This document shows, one piece after another, positions 33,136 to 39,984 of a DNA stretch of 39,984 nucleotides. Within the stretch, counting starts at the first letter, position 1. The number at the start of each line of letters is the position of its first letter. The translations under genes were made by a program, and so were the position numbers. The stretch spans positions 1-39,984 of the forward strand of contig JAHHQZ010000013.1 of NCBI GenBank assembly GCA_020026075.1, read 5' to 3'. This DNA is from Actinobacillus sp. GTDB lineage: Bacteria; Pseudomonadota; Gammaproteobacteria; Enterobacterales; Pasteurellaceae. Below the pieces are notes generated by a model. It was not told the origin of the DNA. It did no database searches and saw only the letters and a program-made list of their open reading frames with translations.

Positions 33136-33546
33136 ATGAAAGGGGAAGTGCAAGCGCAAGCGGTACGTTTGGATAAATGGCTTTGGGCGGCACGTTTTTA
33201 CAAAACTCGTGCGTTGGCGAAAGCGATGATCGAAGGCGGCAAGGTGCATTACAACCAAAGCCGTGCGAAACCCAATAAAACCGTGCAAATTGGGGCGGTA
33301 ATTCGCCTGCGTCAAGGCAATGATGAAAAAGAAGTGCGAGTGTTGGGGCTAAGCGATAAACGAGGCGGCGCGGTTGTTGCTCAAACCTTGTACGAAGAAA
33401 CAGCCGCTAGCGTGGAAAAACGTGTGCAAATGGCGCTGGCTCGCAAAAGTTTAAGTTTAGCGTTACCGCACCCTGAACGTCGTCCAACCAAAAAAGAACG
33501 GCGAGATTTGCAGAAATTTAAGCAAGATTGTAATGCACAGTTTTAA
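33136..33546 (+). CDS. hslR: Hsp15, ribosome-recycling heat shock protein
   Basis: A 136-residue S4-domain RNA-binding protein that binds free 50S subunits with stalled nascent chains. The S4 domain VRLDKWLWAARFYKTRALA and GGKVHYNQSRAKPNKTV is at residues 8-60. The C-terminus is basic. The start at 33136 follows AAGGAAAAGGA. It is followed by hslO after 60 bases, as in E. coli where the two heat-shock genes are adjacent. Confidence 0.95.
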   Translation: MKGEVQAQAVRLDKWLWAARFYKTRALAKAMIEGGKVHYNQSRAKPNKTVQIGAVIRLRQGNDEKEVRVLGLSDKRGGAVVAQTLYEETAASVEKRVQMALARKSLSLALPHPERRPTKKERRDLQKFKQDCNAQF

Positions 33547-33606
33547 TGTGCAATCTCGCCACTATATAGGGTGACGTTTTTTAATTTAATCAAAAATGGA
33601 GAATTT

Positions 33607-34524
33607 ATGGAAAATTATCAACAAGATAACGACAAATTATACCGCTACTTATTTCAACATCGTGGCGTGCGTGGCGAATGGGTTCGTTTAAATAAAACTT
33701 TTCAAGATACGCTCAACACCCATCATTATCCGAAAGTCGTACAAAATTTGCTCGGCGAAATGATGGTCGCCACAGCGCTACTAACGGCAACGTTGAAATT
33801 TAAAGGGCAAATTACATTACAACTTCAAGGGGACGAAAAAAGCCCTGTATCCTTAGCGTTAGTCAACGGCACTGTGAAAGCGCTGGACGGCTCAACGGAT
33901 ACGGAACAATCCTTGCGTGCGGTAGCGCGTTTAGATGAAAGCCAATTTGCTCACATTGGCGACTCCGCCACGTTGCAAGAATTATTCGGCAAAGGCGTAT
34001 TAGTCATTACCTTGACCCCAGAAGAAGGGGAACGCTATCAAGGCGTTGTGGAATTAAGCACAGCGAATTTTGCAGGCTGCCTAGAACGTTACTTCGCCCA
34101 AAGTGAACAGCTCGCCACTCAGCTATTGCTGTTTAGCGGTGAACATCAAGGGGAGGCTGTAACGGCAGGGCTGTTGTTGCAAGTAATGCCTGACGGTACA
34201 GGTTCGGCGGAAGATTTTGAGCATTTAACCACGCTCGCCGCCACTGCCACTGCGGAAGAAATGTTTGCTTTAATTGCCCACGAATTGCTGTACCGTTTAT
34301 TTCACGAAGAAACCGTAGAAATTTACCCACCACAGCAAATTGAGTTTTTCTGTGGCTGTTCAAAAGAACGCTCAATGAATGCCTTGCTAATGGTGCCAGA
34401 GACGGAGCTATCCCAAATTTTTGACGAACAAAATGGCAAATTGGATATGCAATGCGAATGTTGTGGCACGCATTATGAATTTACGCCAGAGGTTTTGGCG
34501 GACTATAAATTGAAATTAAATTAA
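33607..34524 (+). CDS. hslO: Hsp33, redox-regulated chaperone
   Basis: A 305-residue chaperone activated by oxidative unfolding. The C-terminal zinc site is complete: FFCGCSKERS supplies CxC and CECCGTHYEF supplies CxxC. The N-terminal domain shows YRYLFQHRGVRGEWVRL and later MVATALL. I choose ATG at 33607 (MENYQQDNDKLYRYLF) with GGAG before it, not the longer frame from 33571. Ends in a perfect hairpin terminator. Confidence 0.96.
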   Translation: MENYQQDNDKLYRYLFQHRGVRGEWVRLNKTFQDTLNTHHYPKVVQNLLGEMMVATALLTATLKFKGQITLQLQGDEKSPVSLALVNGTVKALDGSTDTEQSLRAVARLDESQFAHIGDSATLQELFGKGVLVITLTPEEGERYQGVVELSTANFAGCLERYFAQSEQLATQLLLFSGEHQGEAVTAGLLLQVMPDGTGSAEDFEHLTTLAATATAEEMFALIAHELLYRLFHEETVEIYPPQQIEFFCGCSKERSMNALLMVPETELSQIFDEQNGKLDMQCECCGTHYEFTPEVLADYKLKLN

Positions 34525-34528
34525 ATCA

Positions 34529-34564
34529 CATAGGTCGGAATTTTTGCCAAAATTCCGACCTATG
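34529..34564 (+). terminator. Terminator of hslO (inverted GGYYGGAAT pair)
   Basis: CATAGGTCGGAATTTT/AAAATTCCGACCTATG is a perfect 16-base stem with a four-base loop, followed by TTTCAT. Confidence 0.75.
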
Positions 34565-34590
34565 TTTCATCAGTTAAAAAAGGATTTCTT

Positions 34591-35976
34591 ATGAGAAAAT
34601 CAACAATCGCACTTGGGCTTTTATGTGGCACTGTGGTCGTGATCGGCGGCGGCTACACTTACGTGGCGAATCAAACGGGTAAAGCCATTGAACACGCCTT
34701 AGGGCAGGATAAAGAAATAGGTATCGTTCGCTACGAACGAGGTGTTTTTTCTTCGCACATCGTGCAGGAAATTTACACCGCCAGCGGTACAGCGACCATT
34801 GATACTGAAATCGAACATTTAAAATATAACCTAACCCAGCACGCTTACACCCAAGTGAAAAGTCTATTCCGTCTGCCAAATTCAAGAGGTCAATACGAAA
34901 TATTGGCAGATGTTAGCTATCCTAAAAATGAGGCGCCATACCCAACGGCAGATAATTTCAAAGGCGATGATTCTGCACTGAATACGGCGCAGGCAGTGTG
35001 GTTGATTAACGGCGTGTTGAACTCAGGTTTTAGTGTAAAAATTGAGAACAAAGACACCAAAATTTACGAAAAAAACTGGCCGTTGTTGACGATGGACTTC
35101 TCCGTGACTGATGGCGGTAAGAAATTCGCCTTTGATGTAGCAAATTTTCAATCGCCACTGCTTACCGTAAAAGGTTTGCAAGGAATGGTGAAGTTGAACA
35201 AACCGTTGCAATTAGCTGCCAACGGTACGGTGCCTAATGAGATCATCGGCAACTCGCCAGATCATCGTTTGAAAGCGGAAGAAATTGATGTTACCACCCT
35301 AGCGTTGGCGATGTTGTCTGGCTATGGCTGGCAGCCAAGCACGCAGGATTACTATCAAATCCGCAATTTATCCTCTTACCAAAACACGGACAAAAATAAT
35401 CTCGGCAAAGGTAAATTTACGCTTGATCTCAATGCGGTGCAGGCTGGAAAAATCACGCCAATTTTTACATTGACTTCAACCTCACAGGGTATTATTCCAC
35501 CAGCTTTGCAGGCGGCAATCTCTGACCAAAGCTGGGGTAATAAAAATATGTGGAAGGATCCAGAAATTCTTGCCAGCCTTATGGGAACAAAAGGTGATGG
35601 CGAGCTCGTGATTAGCACCACGGACGGCAAAAAATCCGACATTGCCTTTAACTGGAACGTGAAAAAAGATCCGAGCTTAATTGCCGAAGGGCAGAAAGAC
35701 GTTGCAAGCTTTTCTGTGAAAACCAGCTTGAACCCGCAACAGTTGGTCAACATTACCCAAAACTTATTGAGTCTTTATCAAGATAAGCAAGCCGTACAGA
35801 CTGTGTCAGGCTTGGTTGCTTATGGTTTGAAAAACGCTCAAGAATGGCAACCACAAACAGGACCGATTTTGCAAAAACAAAGTGGCGAAAAAGATGCGAA
35901 CCTAATCGGAACGCTAGAATTTAAGGACGGCGAATGGAAACTAAACGGCAACGTGATTGTGCTGCCGCTTCACTAA
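34591..35976 (+). CDS. YdgA family protein (DUF945)
   Basis: A 461-residue protein of the YdgA/DUF945 family of periplasmic proteins without a proven function. One N-terminal hydrophobic segment (residues 4-28, ending in YTYVANQTG) acts as a signal or anchor; the rest is a large hydrophilic, beta-rich domain. Family features include GIVRYERGVFSSH and the DGEWKLNGNVIVLPL C-terminus. No cysteine lipobox or catalytic motif is seen. It is a single gene between two terminators. Confidence 0.82.
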   Translation: MRKSTIALGLLCGTVVVIGGGYTYVANQTGKAIEHALGQDKEIGIVRYERGVFSSHIVQEIYTASGTATIDTEIEHLKYNLTQHAYTQVKSLFRLPNSRGQYEILADVSYPKNEAPYPTADNFKGDDSALNTAQAVWLINGVLNSGFSVKIENKDTKIYEKNWPLLTMDFSVTDGGKKFAFDVANFQSPLLTVKGLQGMVKLNKPLQLAANGTVPNEIIGNSPDHRLKAEEIDVTTLALAMLSGYGWQPSTQDYYQIRNLSSYQNTDKNNLGKGKFTLDLNAVQAGKITPIFTLTSTSQGIIPPALQAAISDQSWGNKNMWKDPEILASLMGTKGDGELVISTTDGKKSDIAFNWNVKKDPSLIAEGQKDVASFSVKTSLNPQQLVNITQNLLSLYQDKQAVQTVSGLVAYGLKNAQEWQPQTGPILQKQSGEKDANLIGTLEFKDGEWKLNGNVIVLPLH

Positions 35977-35987
35977 TCGGTGAGTAG

Positions 35988-36019
35988 AAATTACGGCGTA
36001 TTGCCTACGCCGTAATTTT
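35988..36019 (+). terminator. Terminator after the ydgA-like gene
   Basis: AAATTACGGCGTA/TACGCCGTAATTT with a TTGCC loop is followed by further T residues. Confidence 0.9.
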
Positions 36020-36042
36020 TTTGTGATTTTTTGGATATTTTT

Positions 36043-36495
36043 ATGACGTTAACTTTTAATCCTGTGGCGTTACTTTTGGTAATGCTCATTTTATTAGGTG
36101 TGTTGAGTAATAACAGCGCCATTACAGTTTCATCCTTAGTTTTGCTTTTGATGCAACAAACATTTCTCGCCAAATACATTCCCTTTATGGCGAAAAATGG
36201 TGTGAATATTGGCATTATTATTTTAACCATCGGCGTATTAAGCCCTATTGTTACTGGCAAAGTTGCCCTGCCGTCATTTTCAAATATTATCAGTGTGAAA
36301 ATGCTGGTGGCCATTGGTGTGGGGATTTTGGTTGCGTGGTTCGGCGGCAAAGGTGTAACCTTAATGGAACAGCAGCCGTTGCTCATTAGCGGATTATTGC
36401 TCGGTACAATTATTGGCGTGGCTTTCTTAGGCGGTATACCCGTAGGGCCATTGATTGCCGCAGGGATTTTATCCATTCTGCTGGGCAAATTCTAA
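36043..36495 (+). CDS. DUF441 (YeaL-like) small membrane protein
   Basis: A 150-residue inner-membrane protein with about four hydrophobic segments, of the DUF441/YeaL family; function unknown. The glycine-rich ends (LGTIIGVAFLGGIPVGPLIA and AAGILSILLGKF) are typical. The start at 36043 (MTLTFNPVALLLVM) has GGAT before it, with a second possible ATG at 36031. Its neighbours (terminator upstream, focA promoter downstream) indicate an isolated gene. Confidence 0.85.
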   Translation: MTLTFNPVALLLVMLILLGVLSNNSAITVSSLVLLLMQQTFLAKYIPFMAKNGVNIGIIILTIGVLSPIVTGKVALPSFSNIISVKMLVAIGVGILVAWFGGKGVTLMEQQPLLISGLLLGTIIGVAFLGGIPVGPLIAAGILSILLGKF

Positions 36496-36500
36496 ATGTT

Positions 36501-36546
36501 GTTAATTAAATGTTAAATATATGCTATATGGTTAATGGAACGTTAA
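36501..36546 (+). promoter_or_regulatory. ArcA-type box array upstream of focA-pflB
   Basis: GTTAATTAAATGTTA at 36501-36515 equals the published ArcA-P box consensus as I recall it. It consists of direct repeats GTTAA at 36501 and 36512, 11 bases apart. A second pair, GTTAA at 36531 and 36542, has the same 11-base spacing. Confidence 0.65.
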
Positions 36547-36594
36547 AAGGCGTGGCGTTTTTTGCAAAATTAACCAAAGCCCTTTATGTAGGCT

Positions 36595-36622
36595 TTGAAA
36601 ACCCTATGAGATCCCTTAGAAT
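36595..36622 (+). promoter_or_regulatory. Candidate focA promoter
   Basis: TTGAAA (36595-36600) and TAGAAT (36617-36622) are 16 bases apart and end about 33 bases before the focA ATG. A seven-base hairpin CAAAGCC/GGCTTTG (36575-36597) overlaps the -35 region. Confidence 0.5.
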
Positions 36623-36654
36623 ATAGGCTGTTTTATTCTTTATTCCGCAGTTTT

Positions 36655-37506
36655 ATGAACAAAATGATTCAATTTATGGCAACGCCTGTACAAATGGTCG
36701 ATATTGCCGATAACGCAGGTGCTTATAAAGCTCGCAAAAATCAGTGGCTTTCTTTCCTTTCTGCCATTTCATCAGGTGCTTTTATCGCACTTGCTTTTGT
36801 TTTCTATACCACTACGCAAACGGGGCTTTCTCAAGATGTTTCTTGGGGACTGGCAAAACTCGTGGGTGGCTTGGTTTTCTCGCTTGGTTTAATTATGGTT
36901 GTTGTAATGGGAACTGAGCTTTTCACTTCATCTACAATGACAATGGTTTCCCGTGTTACGGGTAAAATTACCACAGCGCAAATGTTGCGTAATTGGTGCG
37001 TAGTTTATGCAGGTAACTTTGTAGGCGCTTTGTTTATTGTGGCCTTGATTTGGTTTTCTGGGCAAATGATGGTCGATCACGGTCAGTGGGGTTTGACCAT
37101 TTTAAAAACTGCACAACATAAAATTCATCACCAATGGTGGGAAGCGTTTAGCTTAGGAATGCTGTGCAATATTATGGTATGTGCTGCCGTTTGGATGAGC
37201 TACGCTGGCAAAACGCTAACGGATAAAATTTTAATTATGCTTTTACCAATTGGTATGTTTGTGGCATCAGGTTTTGAACATAGCATTGCGAATATGTTTA
37301 TGATTCCTATGGGAATATTGATTGCACATTTTGGCAGTGCAGATTTTTGGCAGCAAATTGGGATTTCACAAGCCCAGTTTGCCGATATTGACGGGTATCA
37401 CTTTGTGATGAAAAATCTTATTCCTGTCACTTTGGGTAATTTAGTGGGCGGCGGCGTTTGTATTGGCTTGGTGCAGTACGCGACCAGCAAAGCTCGTGCA
37501 CATTAA
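36655..37506 (+). CDS. focA: FocA, formate channel
   Basis: A 283-residue pentameric inner-membrane channel of the formate-nitrite transporter family, exporting and re-importing formate made by PflB. The family motifs ELFTSSTMTM (with the gating Thr), LCNIMVCAAVWMS and GFEHSIANMFMIPMG (with the conserved central His) are all visible, with six membrane helices. The usual focA-pflB pairing holds, 84 bases apart. Controlled by the ArcA array upstream. No FNR box was found. Confidence 0.97.
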   Translation: MNKMIQFMATPVQMVDIADNAGAYKARKNQWLSFLSAISSGAFIALAFVFYTTTQTGLSQDVSWGLAKLVGGLVFSLGLIMVVVMGTELFTSSTMTMVSRVTGKITTAQMLRNWCVVYAGNFVGALFIVALIWFSGQMMVDHGQWGLTILKTAQHKIHHQWWEAFSLGMLCNIMVCAAVWMSYAGKTLTDKILIMLLPIGMFVASGFEHSIANMFMIPMGILIAHFGSADFWQQIGISQAQFADIDGYHFVMKNLIPVTLGNLVGGGVCIGLVQYATSKARAH

Positions 37507-37537
37507 ATGTTCTTATTTTGTCAAACGAAGAACGGTA

Positions 37538-37563
37538 ACGTCGGAATTTTTGGCAAAATTTTG
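37538..37563 (+). repeat. Single copy of the GGYYGGAAT element between focA and pflB
   Basis: ACGTCGGAATTTTTGGCAAA continues as ATTTTG, the extended form on the plus strand, inside an operon and without an inverted partner. Confidence 0.6.
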
Positions 37564-37590
37564 TTATTTCAATCATAAAAGGATAGTCTT

Positions 37591-39903
37591 ATGACCAAAC
37601 TTACGGAACAACAAATCGAAGCCTGGGCAGGCTTTAAAGGCGGCGATTGGCAACAAGAAGTCAACGTTCGTGATTTCATTCAAAAAAACTACACCCCTTA
37701 TGAAGGTGATGAATCTTTCCTAGCTGGTGCCACGGAAGCCACAACCACGTTGTGGAATGATGTGATGGAAAAAATCAAAGTGGAAAACAAAACCCACGAA
37801 CCATACGACATCGACACGGATATCCCGTCAACAATCACTTCTCACAAACCAGGTTACATTAATAAAGACCTTGAAAAAATCGTTGGTTTGCAAACAGATG
37901 AACCATTAAAACGTGCCATTATGCCTTTCGGTGGGATTAAAATGGTTAAAGGTTCTTGTAATGTTTACCGTCGTGAATTGAAACCAGAAATTGAACATAT
38001 CTTTACGGAATACCGTAAAACTCACAACCAAGGGGTATTTGATGTTTACACCCCTGATATTTTACGCTGCCGTAAATCAGGCGTAATCACTGGCTTACCA
38101 GATGCGTACGGTCGTGGTCGTATCATTGGGGACTACCGTCGTGTTGCTCTTTACGGTATCGATTTCTTAATGAAAGATAAATTCGCACAGTTCACTTCTT
38201 TACAAGAAAAATTGGAAAAAGGCGAAGATATTCAAACAACGATCCAATTACGTGAAGAAATCAGTGAACAATATCGTGCATTGGGCAAAATGAAAGAAAT
38301 GGCATCAAGCTATGGTTTTGATATTTCTAACCCTGCAAAAAATGCCCAAGAAGCTGTGCAATGGACTTATTTCGGCTATTTAGCTGCAATTAAATCACAA
38401 AATGGTGCGGCTATGTCTTTCGGTCGTATCTCAACTTTCTTAGACATCTATATTGAACGTGATCTTAAAGCAGGCAAAATCACTGAACAAGAAGCTCAAG
38501 AATTGATCGACCACCTTGTAATGAAATTACGTATGGTGCGTTTCTTGCGTACTCCAGAATACGATCAACTCTTCTCAGGCGACCCTATGTGGGCAACTGA
38601 AAGCTTGGCAGGTATGGGCTTAGATGGTCGTACACTTGTTACTAAAAACAGCTTCCGTATTCTAAACACCCTTTACACAATGGGGCCTTCACCAGAGCCA
38701 AATTTAACCATTCTTTGGTCTGAAAAATTACCAGAAGCTTTCAAACGCTTTGCCGCAAAAGTGTCTATCGACACCTCATCTGTACAGTATGAAAATGATG
38801 ATTTAATGCGTCCAGATTTCAACAGCGATGATTACGCTATCGCTTGCTGTGTAAGCCCAATGATTGTCGGTAAGCAAATGCAATTCTTCGGCGCACGTGC
38901 CAACCTTGCAAAAACCTTACTTTACGCAATCAATGGCGGACGTGATGAAAAATCAGGTATGCAAGTTGGTCCTAAATCTGAACCAATGCTTGATGAAGTG
39001 CTTGATTACGACAAAGTAATGGCTCGTATGGACGAGTTTATGGACTGGCTCGCCACCCAATACGTTACTGCATTAAACTGCATTCACTTTATGCACGATA
39101 AATACGCATACGAAGCAGCGTTAATGGCCTTACACGACCGTGATGTATTCCGCACAATGGCTTGCGGTATCGCAGGGCTTTCTGTGGCAGCGGACTCTTT
39201 GGCAGCGATCAAATACGCCAAAGTAAAACCAATTCGTGGCGACATCAAAGACCAAGACGGCAACGTAATTGCTGACAATATGGCACTTGATTTTGAAATC
39301 GAAGGCGAATACCCACAATTCGGTAATAACGATTCTCGTGTTGACGACATCGCTTGCGACTTAGTTGAACGTTTTATGCGTAAAGTTCAAAAACACCCAA
39401 CTTACCGCAATGCCGTGCCAACACAATCTGTTCTTACCATCACATCAAACGTGGTTTATGGTAAAAAAACCGGTAACACCCCAGACGGTCGCCGTTCAGG
39501 CGCACCATTTGGCCCAGGTGCGAACCCAATGCACGGACGTGATCAAAAAGGTGCGGTTGCCTCATTGACTTCCGTTGCGAAATTACCATTTGAATTTGCA
39601 AAAGATGGTATTTCATACACCTTCTCCATTGTGCCGAACGCTTTGGGTAAGGATTATGAAGCACAAAAACGTAACCTTGCGGGCTTAATGGACGGCTACT
39701 TCCACCACGAAGAAGAAGTCGAAGGCGGACAACATTTGAATGTGAACGTGCTAAACCGTGAAACCTTGCTTGATGCGGTTGAGAACCCTGAAAAATACCC
39801 TCAGTTGACCATTCGTGTGTCTGGCTATGCGGTGCGTTTCAACTCTCTCACCCCAGAACAGCAACGTGATGTTATCACTCGTACATTCACCGAAGCCCTT
39901 TAA
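37591..39903 (+). CDS. pflB: Pyruvate formate-lyase
   Basis: A 770-residue glycyl-radical enzyme that splits pyruvate into acetyl-CoA and formate during fermentation. The catalytic cysteines are Cys419 and Cys420 in AIACCVSPM. The radical glycine is Gly745 in RVSGYAVRF near the C-terminus; numbering is a little above E. coli. Length is about 10 residues more than E. coli PflB. It needs the activating enzyme PflA, whose gene commonly follows pflB but is not visible before the window ends; instead DNA resembling an insertion sequence end begins 30 bases after the stop. Confidence 0.98.
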   Translation: MTKLTEQQIEAWAGFKGGDWQQEVNVRDFIQKNYTPYEGDESFLAGATEATTTLWNDVMEKIKVENKTHEPYDIDTDIPSTITSHKPGYINKDLEKIVGLQTDEPLKRAIMPFGGIKMVKGSCNVYRRELKPEIEHIFTEYRKTHNQGVFDVYTPDILRCRKSGVITGLPDAYGRGRIIGDYRRVALYGIDFLMKDKFAQFTSLQEKLEKGEDIQTTIQLREEISEQYRALGKMKEMASSYGFDISNPAKNAQEAVQWTYFGYLAAIKSQNGAAMSFGRISTFLDIYIERDLKAGKITEQEAQELIDHLVMKLRMVRFLRTPEYDQLFSGDPMWATESLAGMGLDGRTLVTKNSFRILNTLYTMGPSPEPNLTILWSEKLPEAFKRFAAKVSIDTSSVQYENDDLMRPDFNSDDYAIACCVSPMIVGKQMQFFGARANLAKTLLYAINGGRDEKSGMQVGPKSEPMLDEVLDYDKVMARMDEFMDWLATQYVTALNCIHFMHDKYAYEAALMALHDRDVFRTMACGIAGLSVAADSLAAIKYAKVKPIRGDIKDQDGNVIADNMALDFEIEGEYPQFGNNDSRVDDIACDLVERFMRKVQKHPTYRNAVPTQSVLTITSNVVYGKKTGNTPDGRRSGAPFGPGANPMHGRDQKGAVASLTSVAKLPFEFAKDGISYTFSIVPNALGKDYEAQKRNLAGLMDGYFHHEEEVEGGQHLNVNVLNRETLLDAVENPEKYPQLTIRVSGYAVRFNSLTPEQQRDVITRTFTEAL

Positions 39904-39932
39904 TAGACATTCTTGTCAACAAACCGCTACTT

Positions 39933-39984
39933 TGACCTGACCCCAAAAACTTAGACTAAATTAATTTAAGGACTGGGCTCTGTA
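39933..39984 (+). mobile_element. Possible left end of an IS3-family insertion sequence, cut by window edge
   Basis: TGACCTGACCCCAAAAACTT followed by AGAC resembles the terminal inverted repeats of IS3-family (IS150-type) elements. The rest to 39984 could be the leader before a transposase start. No transposase codons are visible, because the window ends. Confidence 0.45.

Noticed and set aside
33157..33165. GCAAGCGGT in hslR as an uptake signal
   Set aside because: It is 8 of 9 to the A. pleuropneumoniae-type core and is isolated, so chance or codon use is enough.
36575..36597. CAAAGCC/GGCTTTG hairpin as the terminator of the DUF441 gene
   Set aside because: It lacks a T tract and overlaps the proposed focA -35 element.
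36496..36654. FNR site (TTGAT-N4-ATCAA) before focA
   Set aside because: No sequence in the gap fits both half-sites.
1..39984. tRNA, rRNA, CRISPR and prophage features
   Set aside because: No cloverleaf-like run ending in CCA, no regularly spaced direct repeats and no phage-type genes were seen.

Overview
The window looks like a chromosomal segment of a gammaproteobacterium of the family Pasteurellaceae. Gene content, protein sequences and gene order (rpe-gph-trpS, sapABCDF, paired ferritins, fbpABC, rpsP-rimM-trmD-rplS, nagBA, yejK/yejL-yejM, hslR-hslO, focA-pflB) all resemble Haemophilus/Pasteurella/Actinobacillus relatives. The species cannot be named from sequence alone. No rRNA, tRNA or CRISPR array was found.

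Layout. 1-687: 5' part of an unrecognised minus-strand gene cut by the window edge. 758-2879: minus-strand dihydroxyacetone kinase operon dhaKLM behind a perfect CRP-type site. 3123-5681: minus-strand alanine dehydrogenase (ald) followed by an SNF-family sodium-dependent transporter, behind two perfect tandem CRP-type sites. 6064-8456: rpe-gph-trpS on the plus strand. 8660-14156: complete sapABCDF peptide/antimicrobial-peptide ABC uptake operon. 14230-15230: two tandem ferritins on the minus strand, divergent from yjdM and miaB (15483-17384). 17485-21231: minus-strand ferric iron ABC transporter fbpABC. 21416-25611: smpB, the ubiD decarboxylase gene (plus strand), and the operon rpsP-rimM-trmD-rplS. 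25818-29002: a GT9 glycosyltransferase and nagBA. 29118-31362: ydcH-like, bamE, yejK, then divergent yejL. 31366-36495: yejM, hslR-hslO, a YdgA-like protein and a small DUF441 membrane protein. 36655-39903: focA-pflB behind an ArcA-box array. From 39933 the DNA resembles the end of an IS3-family insertion sequence, which runs off the window.

How the genes work together. Several units concern fermentative carbon and nitrogen use under CRP or ArcA control: dihydroxyacetone phosphorylation, alanine oxidation, amino-sugar catabolism and pyruvate-formate lyase with formate export. Others concern iron acquisition and storage, envelope maintenance (BamE, YejM, GT9, Sap) and translation or tRNA modification.

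The most striking feature is not a gene. A short sequence, approximately TAGGYYGGAATWTTT, often followed by CAAAATTTTG, occurs about 29 times by hand count, in both orientations. Between genes it often lies as inverted pairs that form terminator hairpins; elsewhere it is single, including inside conserved coding sequences. I found no exact copy of either known Pasteurellaceae uptake signal core. The element is therefore a candidate divergent DNA-uptake signal or a new dispersed repeat family.
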